Shown here: positions 45,003 to 56,076 of the stretch, in pieces
Position numbering within the stretch: the stretch's first letter is position 1
Layout of the letters: the number at the start of each line of letters is the position of its first letter
From: Priapulus caudatus
Taxonomy: Eukaryota > Priapulida > Priapulimorpha > Priapulimorphida > Priapulidae
Length of the DNA: 56,279 nt
Assembly: GCF_000485595.1 (NCBI RefSeq)
Contig: NW_014577078.1
Span: forward strand, 1,153,555 to 1,209,833
Direction of reading: 5' to 3'
Program-made: the position numbers and the translations under genes
The notes under the pieces: model-generated
What the model was told of the DNA's origin: nothing
Database searches by the model: none
Seen by the model: only the letters and a program-made list of their open reading frames with translations

Positions 45003-45996
45003 GATGAAGTATATGGTCGTGTTCTACTTGGATGTCTACTTGACAGTAAACTGTAATACTACTAAGTACTGTATTAGCTTGAGATGTGTTTAAAATACTT
45101 AACTTTTTATTCTAAAAATGCAGTACTGAATACGATCAGTCCACAACACATGGGCCACCATCGAGTTTAGAATTTACATATCCGGGTTCGTGTTAAATTT
45201 ATTATATGATATACACACTCATGTTTGGTACAATTTCACAACCCGTGCTTCGAAAATATGTTGCGCCATAGATGCAGCTACTGTTGGAAAATCAATGCAC
45301 AACACTCACAGCATGGAATAACGTTATTTCCGTATGAATACGGCACTCCGCGAGAGCTTCTGGTAATAAATTTTTTTTTTATTCGCTACCGCTTTTAGAA
45401 ATATTCAAAGGTCAGCGCTGCATGTGTGCCCCGACATGGACCAGTAAGGTGCAGCCGGCAATATAACAAATCTAACAGCCTACTCTGCAGAACGATGGCC
45501 ACTCCGTTTCTATGGCAACGAGACAGAAAACTAGCGTGCGTATTAGATATACCCGGCGAGACTGATGAGTCATAGGGCGACCACCAACCGTTATTCTCGT
45601 GTGAGAAACAGCATCTCAAAGTGTGCCGATGGAGGGTTGTAGATGAAATTAAGAAAATGATCAGAAGCATGAATAACTGGGCGATTGTAAACTCTGCACC
45701 GATGCTAATAATGTAACATGTGAGAGGCTGATAACACAGAAGCGGTGCTGACAGAATGAAAGCATCAGTGACAGATCACATAATTATGGTGACATTTGTT
45801 TCTAGTTTCATGTCACTCAATTGTTTATTTGTAAATTATTCATCTAAACTGTATTGTCGGCTTACATATGTGTGTACCTTCAGGAGTGAATATATCAAAG
45901 TTGTGTTTTTATTCACCCCACCCCAACAGTTTGTATTATTATGTAGTAATCGTTGTAAAGTAGATGTATGCGTGTATTCATTTAGTTACATTGTAG
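45003..45996. other. intergenic with a perfect X-box
   Basis: No exon recognised. See the X-box entry at 45506. Confidence 0.45.
45506..45519. promoter_or_regulatory. RFX-type X-box motif
   Basis: GTTTCTATGGCAAC fits the reverse of the RFX consensus GTNRCCATNGNAAC at every fixed position. X-boxes mark promoters of ciliary genes, but no ciliary gene was identified nearby, so function is unproven. Confidence 0.35.
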
Positions 45997-46762
45997 CAGG
46001 AGTAGATAATAGGGAAGGAGTGTGACATCAATAAACAAGGGAGATTCGTCATTTACTAGCCTTATAATACCTACGATTTACTACTCGTAACTCATCCAAC
46101 TTGAGCTCAAATCGTAGACAGTAAATTCGCCTAGTATCGTGCGAAATCGTTTCCTCGTATACACAAGCAATCCGGAGATACAGACTAAAACGTACGACAT
46201 GATTATCCATTCTTTGGCCATCAATCCAAAAGTATTCCCCGCCGAACTTGCAAACAAAAGGCAGCTACTAACGCACTGTCGCTCACTCGTCGAGGCGGTG
46301 TGGCTCGCAGGGAGATTGCGGTGGGCGTGCGTGCGTGGGGGGCATACCAACTGTATGCCGGTATGCAGGTATGCCGGTATGTAGCTGTGTGCCGGGTCAA
46401 AGGTTATCTCGCTGAGTGTTGCGTCGATGTCCAATCTCCCAGCGAGCCACACCGCCTCGCCGAGTGAGCGACAGTGCGTTAGTAGCTGCCTTTTGTTTGC
46501 AAGTTCGGCGGGGAATACTTTTGGATTGATGGCCAAAGAATGGATAATCGTGTCGTACGTTTTAGTCTGTATCTCCGGATTGCTGGTGTATACGAGGAAA
46601 CGATTTCGCACGATGCTAGGCGAATGTACTGTGTACGATATGAGCTCAAGTTGGATGAGTTACGCGTAGTAAATCGTAGGTATATAATAGGTTATAAGGC
46701 TAGTAAATGACGAATTTCCCTTGTTTATTGATGTCACACTCCTTCCCTATTATCTACTCCTG
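45997..46762. mobile_element. 766-bp foldback element, intact ends
   Basis: Ends CAGGAGTAGATAATAGGG / CCCTATTATCTACTCCTG, arms of about 320 bp (45997-46318; 46431-46762), interior about 110 bp with ATGCCGGTATGCAGG repeats. ATTGTAG borders both sides (45990-45996, 46763-46769). Both arms keep the ...ELRVVNRRY...KASK-stop reading pointing outward. The right arm has a 9-nt in-frame insertion. Confidence 0.92.
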
Positions 46763-47011
46763 ATTGTAGCTATCAGTACTCACTATAGTAAGAACTATAA
46801 CGCTACCACATAGGAAACGAGTGACTAACGCTTATTCGTGTACCTAATATGAGATTTTAAGAAATAAAGAAATAAAGGAATTAACCTTAGCCACTCTTTC
46901 TCTACAATGACACAGTTTATATTGGAAAGAAATAGCCAGCGGGCTATTGCCCGTAAGCAAAACAAACCGGGGCATCATCCCACCCCTCAATGTCTACTCG
47001 CGCGTACTAGT

Positions 47012-47289
47012 GCTGATAGGGTCTATGTCCCCCAGGGTACTGCCGGAACGTACCCTGGTACTAAAAACTACTATCTAATATGCTGGACCGTACCTCGCCT
47101 ATACTCCGCTAACGAGTCTACCTCGCCTACGCCTACTCCCTAACCCTAGCCATAACCCTAACTCTAACCCTAACCCTAACACCAACCCTAACCATATTAG
47201 CTAGATAGTTACCATGGTACGTTCCGGTATACCGGACCGTACCCAGGGTACGTTCCGGCAGTACCCTGGGGGACATAGACCCTATCCGC
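47012..47289. mobile_element. telomere-core inverted-repeat element, copy 4 (278 bp)
   Basis: Ends GCTGATAGGGTCTATG and CATAGACCCTATCCGC. Target duplication CGTACTAGT at 47003-47011 and 47290-47298, perfect. The core is in the opposite orientation (CCCTAA, with CCATAA, CTCTAA and ACCAA variants) at about 47142-47190. Confidence 0.95.
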
Positions 47290-47496
47290 CGTACTAGTAG
47301 TACTAGTAGTACAACAGGGAAAACCCCCTCACACAACGGAAATTCACTGCCAATCGATAGCAAATATGACTCCGGAGGCGTTTCACTGCCGCACGAACCT
47401 ACACAAGCGAAACAACCGCACTCAACCGAAGCCTCGCAGCAGAAAGAGCCGCGGGTAGGTGACTGACGAGTGGAGGTGTTCGGTATACTTACATCC

Positions 47497-47640
47497 TCGC
47501 TCGTTGTTCTTGTTCAGCTTATCCGTGCTCTCCATCAGCCGGGCCTGCTCTGCGTCCCTCATCGCACGCGTCCGTGCCTCCTCCCAGTACGCAGAACGAC
47601 AGGCGTCTGCAGAACGACAGGCGTCTGCTGTATTGTCTAT
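47497..47640 (-). CDS. candidate exon, charged helix, unrecognised gene
   Basis: On minus, an open stretch (ADACRSAYWEEARTRAMRDA, EQARLMESTDKLNKNNERG) runs to a good donor, GGAT|GTAAGT, at 47496/47497. The charged, Glu/Arg-rich composition suggests an alpha helix or coiled coil. Upstream, an 18-bp unit (CAGACGCCTGTCGTTCTG) is duplicated and supplies two possible AG acceptors. No protein family was recognised and no partner exon was proved. Confidence 0.35.
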
Positions 47641-47887
47641 CTGGCGTTGTACACACACCACTTTACAGCGGTCACCAGCGTCGAGTGACCGTCTCGGTGC
47701 AGACGAGGCCAAAATTCTCCGAGTCTGAACACTGGGTGTAAATATAGCGTCTACGTTTATCTAGTTCGGCAATGATATTCAATCGTAGGCGTCCGAAAAT
47801 CGCTGTAATACAAAGCAAAGCCGTTGCTGTAACGGTGAACTCCAACCACATAAGTCATAGGCATTCACCGCAGAGACGCATGTACAC

Positions 47888-48358
47888 TTGTTCGGAACGC
47901 TAGCTGGCCATTCATCCAATTCCATCATTCAATTCCAATTCATGGGAATTAATTCAGTTCATCCAAGTCAGGGAATACTGCACATTTTCGGTCATCTTCA
48001 CCGCGAGCTGGCTAGACGTGCCTGTCACACATATGCTGCGAAGACTGCAACTTGTTTTGCAATGATTCTCGCCCACGTAAATTGCAATTCACGTTTATTG
48101 TTTACGCAATCGACCACGTCTAACACCAGCACTAGACAAAATGCCAAGACTATGAGCGAGTATGTCCACAAAATGAAAAGCCCAATAGATCTGCATGATT
48201 TAAGCCATGTGACGACGGTTCCCTATACAACCAGAAATCAATGGCTCGCGAGTTCACTAGCGTACGACACGATAAATGCCTTCCATCCAGCCACTCTGAA
48301 TGAGTACTGCACGGTTATAGGCTATGTTAATCAATCACAATCTTGGAAATACCTATAA
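47888..48358 (+). CDS. unrecognised open frame
   Basis: 156 codons are open. The second half (MSEYVHKMKSPIDLHDLSHV, TTVPYTTRNQWLASSLAYDT, INAFHPATLNEYCT) looks more protein-like than the first. The spacing W-L-A-S...I-N...E-Y-C-T loosely recalls the start of Mob-family proteins, but the match is not good enough to name it. No clear donor was found before the stop. Confidence 0.25.
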   Translation: MFGTLAGHSSNSIIQFQFMGINSVHPSQGILHIFGHLHRELARRACHTYAAKTATCFAMILAHVNCNSRLLFTQSTTSNTSTRQNAKTMSEYVHKMKSPIDLHDLSHVTTVPYTTRNQWLASSLAYDTINAFHPATLNEYCTVIGYVNQSQSWKYL

Positions 48359-48919
48359 AATTAATAGTTATACCGATTTCTGATGAAAGCTTGGCGTTTT
48401 CATGACGAATTGCTAGAAAATTACTGAACTTGCTCCACACGGAAGCTAGCCAGCATTTTAAACGAAATGGCACTTGGCTCTCATTTCTGATCGAAAAGTC
48501 AAGCTGTACAAATGCATGCGTTCAAGAATACTTCTCCAGGGGCCATTGTAGATCTCATACATGTCTTTCACTTTCATGCCTCCCTAGTCACCGTAAGGCA
48601 ATGCGACGATGATGGGGAATATCAACAAACGAAACGTCACGGAACATGAACAGGTAACATTAATGAAACCAAAAAAATGTCAGTGGAACAACATGATTAC
48701 TGATGGATGGATGCGACTGATTACTTATTTACACTGATGACGCCACCAGCAATGTTAACAATACTGGTGCTTGATGATGCTGATGATAACCAATGATGAC
48801 GATGTGGCGATGTGGCGATGACATTGATCCATAGACAATGATGTAATGCATTATAAATATAGGCCAGTGTAGCTGATAACCACGTAAGCATAGAAGCTTT
48901 CAACATATAATCATATAAT

Positions 48920-48966
48920 CAGGAGCGTCATAATATAGATTCTGTGTCTATATTATGACGCTCCTG
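48920..48966. mobile_element. 47-bp hairpin element
   Basis: Perfect 20-bp arms, CAGGAGCGTCATAATATAGA and its inverted copy, around a 7-bp loop (TTCTGTG). Flanks ATATAAT and CTATAAT match at 6 of 7. The CAGGAG...ATAAT tip pattern is shared with the 39-bp hairpin and the long foldbacks. Confidence 0.75.
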
Positions 48967-49331
48967 CTATAATGACATATAGCTATTTAATTCGGGCATT
49001 TATGCATTTTACAACGTTGCAACTTTTAACACATTATCTCCTTAACCACGTTAACTAGTATGAGGATTAGAAATTATCTTTTATACACTATAACCATGTA
49101 TCTGTTTCTAACCAAAGTTTACTCCAGCTAAATAAATTGTATTACGATGCTTATTATGATGCATATAATACACGATATATATTCAGCTTATTATTGTTAA
49201 AATTGTGCCCAGTGACTAGTTCCAATCTAGACCTAATCTACAAAAAATTCACAATTTTTGATTATATCTAAAAAGCTGCATTGCTTGTCGGGATCTTTTA
49301 GTGTCAGCTGCTGCTAGTGTCAGCTGCTGCC

Positions 49332-49406
49332 AAAATGTTCAGAACAACACGCATATATAAGAAAAGCTGCATGCTTTTCTTATATGCGTGTTGTTCTGAA
49401 CATTTT
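49332..49406. repeat. 75-bp near-perfect palindrome
   Basis: Arms AAAATGTTCAGAACAACACG, CATATATAAGAAAAGC (36 nt) and an inverted 34-nt copy that lacks one TA, around TGCAT. No target duplication. A direct repeat (GTGTCAGCTGCTGC) lies just left of it. Confidence 0.85.
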
Positions 49407-49786
49407 AGAAATCGATCACGATAGTGACAAGAATCTGCAATTTTGAATTATATAGAGTACATATTATGCTATAAACACATAAAGGAATACATACACACAT
49501 AAAGGAATACAGCGCAGAGACGTAATATAGAAATAAATCATGCAAATGATACCTCTCGCAATCGTGAAATTGCAGTGGCGATTCAGTGTTAAATGATGAT
49601 GATGATAGGTAGTAATAACCCACAGAAATATTAAAGAAACATTATGTGTCAGTATACCAACAGTTTAAGTATCCGCTATCTTGTTTCCAACGGATCTCTA
49701 TAGCGGTCTAAAAAACATCTGAACGACGAAGAGAACAGAAGCATCGCGGAAAGACAGTTTTAAAGTTTTACCAACCACTTCACCAG

Positions 49787-51180
49787 CTAGCACTGCGAGC
49801 CGCAATGACCTAGAAGTGTTAGAGCTGATCAGAAATGTGTGCACCACTGATTTCGATGGCACTCGAGAAACGAGTCATAGTTACAGGGCATGCAGCCGAA
49901 CGGCCTCTTCAGACCATCTTGCCAATACTAACATAGTCATTGCCGATAACCACGAGCCTGTGGGATGGTAAGACACTAAGTGCTCAAGGAAATAGCGGAT
50001 GTCCCAACGAATAATACATTGCGTGAATATGCATGTACAGGTTCTACGTCTACCTATATACTCCAGTTTTACCGGCTATCCGCGGCTGCGTGTCCTTTTA
50101 CTATTGATACCAACTTCGCATCAGTGAAGAAAAGCTCAAGAACTGTCATCTTTTGTCTGTAAACGTTTCTTCCCGATGTCGATTTGAAACAATTATTACA
50201 CACAGTCAAAAACTCGAGCTGTATGATATTCGTCGGATTACCGTTCATGTTAATGAAATTAATGAAATTCGTTCATATAAGTAATCTGGGATGGAAACCT
50301 CGTTGTAGGATTGTCTATGTAGCAGTGACTGAAACGACATTGTGCGCAGGTAATGACACCCGTCTGTGGCGTCAAATCAGCTTAAATGCGTGTGAAACGC
50401 AAGACGTAAAACTACTTTACACAATAACAGTTATAGTAATAGGTGATATTATGTCACAATAATAGCTGATATTTTGGAACATCGGCGGCACAATACAGAA
50501 ACCTACCGCCTTAAATTCATTACACAACTAAGCTCCCTTAGAAAATCATTATATGTCTCCGTATCACGCTATTTCGGAGGCATGAAAACGTCGAAAGTTG
50601 CAGAATAAAGTAGACTAGTAGACGAAAGTGCAATAAACAAGTATCAAGGGAAATCTAATTCAGTTACAGCCGAATATAGATTTTCACGTGTAATAAATCG
50701 TCGCACGTCAATAAGAAACCTTGCGTGCTTTTACTGGCCGACAGTGTTTGTTTTTTAAAGGAAGCACAAGCAGCACAAGTGGCATGGAGAGGTAGAACAT
50801 TTTTCAAAGGTAAATAACCTAACTTAAAACCCTTCGTCATCGATCTTTATTATTGAGTCACTTTTAAGAAACGATGAAACACGTAATATGGAGAAAAAAT
50901 GTCAAGTTACACAGTTTTTTACTGTCATAAACCCTACGAAAAATCAAACGCTACAGCAAAACACATTTGTGATAAGCGTAGAAAAATGAAATCTGACACG
51001 CAATTACCTAGCAGCCACTAAGAGATACTGATGTTGATACAATCTGTAGGAATTGAATACTGATACTATCAATCAACTTGTAAAGCGAGGAAACTGTACA
51101 AGCACGTATGTCTAATTCAGGAGGCTTACCTCCAGAATGTGGCAAACCTTTTCCGCCGAGAAGTGGTTGTATATGCGTAA
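49787..51180 (+). CDS. candidate 3' end of an unrecognised gene, three exons
   Basis: Three exons join in phase. The first, 49787 or 49791 to 49967, is open upstream to 49723 and contains SRNDLEVLELIRNVCTTDFD ... NIVIADNHEPVG, with donor TG|GTAAGA. The second is 50761-50809, with acceptor TGTTTGTTTTTTAAAG, reading WKHKQHKWHGEVEHFSK and donor AAAG|GTAAAT. The third is 51121-51180, with acceptor CTAATTCAG, reading EAYLQNVANLFRREVVVYA and TAA. The splice signals of exon 2 are good. No family was recognised. Other frames of exons 2 and 3 are also open, and exon 3 has a competing minus-strand reading, so this is a prediction only. Confidence 0.35.
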
Positions 51181-52109
51181 TGCGATTCCAAAGAGTTTCT
51201 CATGAGTTCAAGAGGACTACTGCATAACACCTCTCACCGTGCGTCTCTCTCGCCCTCCCTCCCCCTCTGTCTTCCTTCCCTCTCCAATGCTTGCTGAGAA
51301 TACCCTCCCCATCTTCAGCTAGCCCGTATAACGACCCCCACGATTTTGTTAATTTCGCCCATAATCTGACTCACCCTCCTGCATGTGCGTTAGGCCCGCT
51401 GCCTTCCTGCTCGCTTGCAACACCACCGCCCACCCTCTGCACACTGTAACTAACGATGCTCAAGTCACGTCAAGTGTGCTTCAGTCGGCAAACTGCAGGA
51501 CGTGCTGCACGACTGTCGCTGCTGCCACTGCATCTGGGCACGTACGCGATGCCACCACCACCCATGACCGTTACAAGTAACACCCACGACCCGATGATTA
51601 ACCGATTTTTAATCTTGGTAGTAATGACCCTCCATTACGCTGCCCAGCGCATGCATATTATGAATAATTGAGTGGCGGAGCCAATGTGAGCGTGGTATTC
51701 GCACCAAAGAGCTCGGAACTGTCTGACTGTACCATGGCTTCAGTCTAGCAGGCTACATATGATAATGGCGCTAACAGCTATATAATGATTCAATCAGCCC
51801 TGGGCGAAGGCGTGTACGGGGAGGGGTATGGCAGAAATCACTATTCAGATAATTGATTCGTGCGCCCTACATGCAGTGAGAGTAACATGCGAGCGGCTAT
51901 ACCACGTCTACTGTCGACTTGGTGGTGTCATGCCGCCACGCCGAGTGATACCATGTAACAGTATACATAATAAATGTCTGTAGCCATGTAGCTTATGGAT
52001 TGATGCCATGTTGTCGCTGAACTAACGACGGGTCATAATTGCTGTCTCGTATTGGACAAAGCAGAGAAATCGGTTGTTGATGCTGAAATGGCAATTCCTT
52101 TGTGACAAT

Positions 52110-52110
<1 letters not shown>
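51181..52110. other. possible 3' UTR and intergenic DNA
   Basis: An AATAAA at about 51969 could end the gene above. Otherwise nothing recognised. Confidence 0.35.

Positions 52111-52152
<42 letters not shown>
52111..52152. repeat. (CT)n microsatellite
   Basis: About 42 bp of pure CT. Confidence 0.95.
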
Positions 52153-52154
<2 letters not shown>

Positions 52155-52690
52155 CAAAAGGGAGCTGTTTTAGTGTCAGTTAGTTTTAAGGGTGCCATAT
52201 TTACGTAACCGCGACGTTTTTGCTTAGATCGAGCCGAAAAGTTTTTTAAAGTCGAGTTTTCAAGTGTTTTTCAGCTGTTTGCAGTCAGGAGACAACCTAA
52301 CGCGCGTGTAAGTACAACTTGTCCTTACATGGTTAGCAGCAATGTCGTGGCCGAGTTCCCGAGCTATGATCGGCTTCTAACCCTTTTTGGATATTGATCC
52401 AGCTTTATATGCAGATATAAACCAGTCGTTGTTGAGTACAAGGGCCTCGCATCCGAGTATAAAAATTGTACACTAATTGGTTACTATATTTAACCTATTA
52501 GATACCTAACCTATATAACCTAATTAGAAGCTAAATAGTAAAAGAAGAGTAAATTGCTCGGGTTACTCAAAGTGCCAGAAGAGGGACTTTTAGCATCAGT
52601 CAGTCTCGACTACAGCCTGGCATTCCATTCAAATGCCCAGTTCTACACTCAGTTCTACACCCAGTTACTTTCACCATTTGATAGTAAGAG
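52153..52690. other. intergenic, nothing recognised
   Basis: No feature supported. CAGTTCTACACC is doubled at 52640-52665. Confidence 0.4.
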
Positions 52691-52692
52691 TA

Positions 52693-52990
52693 AGCAAGTT
52701 TTAGGGGGTAAAAGGGCTATAATTTTACCGCGGTTAATTATGACCCTTTTTACCCAATCAGGGACCTTGTTACAAATAATTTAACGGTGGATAAATTATT
52801 TTCACTGCGGTAGAAATAATTTAACCACGGTAAAACTATTGCCATTTTACCCAATCAAAGGGCTTAATTGTTACACATAATTTAACTGCGGATGAATAAT
52901 TTTTATCGCGGTTAAATTATGTGGAACAAGGTCTCTGATTGGGTAAAAAAAAGCCATAATTTAACCGCGGTTACATTATTTCTACCGCGG
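52693..52990. mobile_element. inverted-repeat element built of CCGCGG palindromes
   Basis: AATTTAACCGCGGTTA-type and TTTCTACCGCGGTAAA-type palindromes recur in degenerate form along 300 bp. The larger inverted blocks are TTACCCAATCAGGGACCTTG (52750-52770) and CAAGGTCTCTGATTGGGTAA (52929-52948). Confidence 0.75.
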
Positions 52991-52999
52991 TAAAAATAA

Positions 53000-53315
53000 T
53001 TATTTTTGAGTACGATCGCCAACCATAAACGTTTGGATAAGGTGCCCTGAAGCTGTCATATTTACCCTCACTGACCGGAGAAACCATAGTACTTCGCAGA
53101 GCATGACAATGTACACGTGATGTCCTCGAAGATAAACTCAGGCTTTCAATTGAAAATAAGTACAATATTGTGAAAGCACACACAAAAAACTCACCTGGCC
53201 CATGGGGGGAACTGCCCTACCCATTGCCACCCAGTCCAGGATCCTCCCCCACTATAGTGCGACTGCTGCCACTGAGAGTCAGTACGTGATAGTACTATAC
53301 TATATATGTGATATA

Positions 53316-53358
<43 letters not shown>

Positions 53359-54304
53359 ATGATATGATGATGATATATTGGGCGCGTGCTCCTACGCGTG
53401 CTAGGCCGGCTTACTCAAACCCACCGACAGTCTGATGCTGAGTATTACATAAGGTAGAAGCGAGTAGTTCAGGCCATATTTTTTGCTCAGCAAGCTAGCA
53501 ACTAGCAGCTAGCTGTAGCTGCATGACATGCATCTCATAGGAGCTGACAATTGAGTTGTGATATTAAAGTATTGCCTTGCTACTGTTAGTAGAAGAAACA
53601 TGTAGCGAAGCGCATATATATGATATACATGAGTGCTAACCAGGGAATGGCTGTAATCAAATTGAATGGTACCCAGTGTATGTGAATGGTCATGGAACAT
53701 GGAGGCAATCACACTGGTACCCGTACATACTATTCTGATAAATTACGTATCATATTAAATTGTAAATCTCATGAATACGCTATATTATATATGACTTAAT
53801 CATCATTCTGTTTCTCATAATATTGTTGTATTATATTTTATTTCTCGTGAGAGGTCCTCACAACAGCAACTCGTTTCCTAATTTAATCCATAAAATAATA
53901 AAACAAAAATAAAACAACTCATGACACTCTAAGTTTAAAATTCGTTTAGTGCCTTTTCGCATGAGAGAAGGATAGCAAAGTATAGCATAAAAATTCAGCA
54001 TATTTCATGCATACTTTGATCGCTACCGATGCAGCACAATATTGAGCTCACAACGTCTTCCTGACACTCACTGCAGGTTCGCATCACAGTGAAGATAAAA
54101 CAAGTGCCGCAGAGCGACAGCGCTCAACTGACGTGTACTGTAGTCGGGTATTCTTCTGATAAACTCACTGGCAACCGAATCAAGTGCGCCCTCCCGTCAC
54201 CGCGTTCGCGCTCAGAGCATATATCTAGGATACTACTAATACAGATCTAAAATCTATGATAGGCCTTGCTAATTGCTATACCGGTAGTACAGTAATAAAG
54301 ATAC
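53000..54304. other. intergenic with an (AT)n microsatellite
   Basis: (AT)n at about 53318-53354. AACAAGTGCCGCAGAGCGAC at about 54099 repeats a sequence near 16148. No gene recognised. Confidence 0.5.
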
Positions 54305-54310
54305 AGCTGT

Positions 54311-55993
54311 CAGGGCGTCAAGTGACAAGTGACGCTCAAAAAATAGGAAAATAGGAATTTCAGATGTGAAATGAAAGTGTCAATGACACTGTAGCTCACC
54401 ACAAACAAGGACACAAATGAGTGAGTAAGAAGAAGTCAGTTTTAATTGAGCAACCATCGACGTACATTATAGAAACGATTGCCATCTGTATATCGCAATA
54501 ATTTATAAACCAAAATAAATCACAATTTGTGACCGTAGATGGCACTATACCCACTTTGTAGCGATGGCATTTGAAATAAATAGGTTATGCTGCGTTTCGA
54601 CATGTTTTGTAAAACTTTACTCTAATATAGACGTTTTATCGGCAGGGTGGAGAGGAAATACCAATTTTGCATTAAAGATATTGTCAATGAAATCTTGTAA
54701 AACGAACCAGACAAGTGTGACACCACACTGTTATCTGCGTGTCTATATAATATGCTATATAATGCCAAACCTATCTAATTTGCAATAATCGTAGGGTTTT
54801 TTGTAAATATCAAATCCCCTAGCCCTTATTCATTCACATACGCAAAAATGAGGCAAATCCGTTTTGAACCTGCTGACTAATGGCAATTCCGATTTTTGCC
54901 AAAAAATTGCTGTGGCTCGAAAGTATACGTCGGATACAAAATAGGACGTTTAATATGGGAGCATAGCAGTAACAACTATACCCAATTTCAAACATGTGGG
55001 TCAAACGGTTCCTGAGTTATTGTTGACCGTAGCGAAATGTTGACGAACAGACGGACGTACGACGGACGACGACCCATGGCAATAGCTCAGCTTGACGATG
55101 TCAAGGTGAGCTAAAAATAGGAGGAAAATTTTGGTGAGAAAATACATGTTAAATAGGAATATTTGTTGCGTTAGATGGCCTCCCAACACCCCTACAGCCG
55201 TCCCGATCCACCACAAATGGTTTTATTAATATACATATTTGGAGTTACATCACATGCAAACAATATTTTGAGGTTTTAATAAGAAATGCATGTTAAAATT
55301 GATAAGCAGTTTATACATGCATAAGCACCCATACCTGTAGACTACTCCAAAATAGTATGACGTACATGTATACATGGGCGGATCCGGCTTTTTGAAAAAT
55401 AGGGCGTCCAGTAAGAAATAAAGGGCACTTTTATAAAAAGGTGCCAAAGGCAGCTTATGGGACGTGTCTAAGGCACGTTGCCACTTAGGGGGGGGGGTTA
55501 GGGGGAACTCCCCCAAGAAAATTTTTAAAAATTGGTGCATTCTGAGAGCATCTGAGCAGTAATTTTGATGTCTAGAATGCAAGATGAAATTCCAAATTTT
55601 AAGCAGAAAATGATCTTTTATGTGGTTTCCCTTTTTTGGGGTAAAAAAGGGGGGTCCGGACCCCCTGGAACCCTCTTCTGGATACACATACCACATTCAA
55701 CTGAGAAACAACTGTACTGAAATAAAATTTGTGATAGTAAAGAGTATATTACGTTAATTAAAGTAAGGGGTGGGGGTCTGGGGGTCCTCCTCCAAGAAAT
55801 CTTTGAAAATTGGGTCCCCTGAAATGTAAATTCCTGCATTCTGAGAAGGATACACGTATACAATTCTGGATTCAGAAAAATAAAAAGCCCTCAAAAATAG
55901 GAAAAAATAGGAATTTGTCCAGAAAATGGGAGAAAATAGGAATTGCCCATAAAAATAGGAAAAACTAAGAAAAAATAGGAACTTGACGCCCTG
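54311..55993. mobile_element. 1.68-kb CAGGGCGTCAAGT element
   Basis: 13-bp inverted ends CAGGGCGTCAAGT / ACTTGACGCCCTG, with AGCTGT (6 bp) on both sides (54305-54310, 55994-55999). Subterminal AAAAATAGGAA repeats occur at both ends. The interior includes GGGCGGATCCGG, GGGGGTCCGGACCCCC and a CGGACG...GAGCTAAAAAT segment. No transposase recognised. Confidence 0.8.
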
Positions 55994-56076
55994 AGCTGTG
56001 TATCTTTGTCGAGCGCGAGCGTAGTGGTGGTGGTGTGGGAGGGTGAGGGAGGGTGGGGGAGGGGGCAGGTGGAGTT

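Larger units (their letters stand above)
48359..49786. other. intergenic or intronic DNA with two hairpins
   Basis: Apart from the hairpins at 48920 and 49332 and a GATGATGAT-type stretch near 48770-48830, nothing is recognised. Confidence 0.45.

Noticed and set aside
45562-45569. CTGATGAG as a hammerhead ribozyme core (also 13942-13949)
   Set aside because: Neither site has the matching GAAA segment and stems at the required spacing.
48150-48330. Mob-family N-terminal segment
   Set aside because: Only a loose W-L-A-S...I-N...E-Y-C-T pattern; spacing needs gaps and the rest of the domain was not found.
51142-51215. Minus-strand exon reading LFGIALRIYNHFSAEKVCHILE with GTAAGC donor
   Set aside because: Protein-like but with no proven partner exon; the plus-strand reading joins in phase with two others, so it is kept only as an alternative.
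54311-55993. Assignment of the CAGGGCG element to hAT
   Set aside because: End sequence is suggestive, but the flanking duplication is 6 bp, not 8, and no transposase is present.
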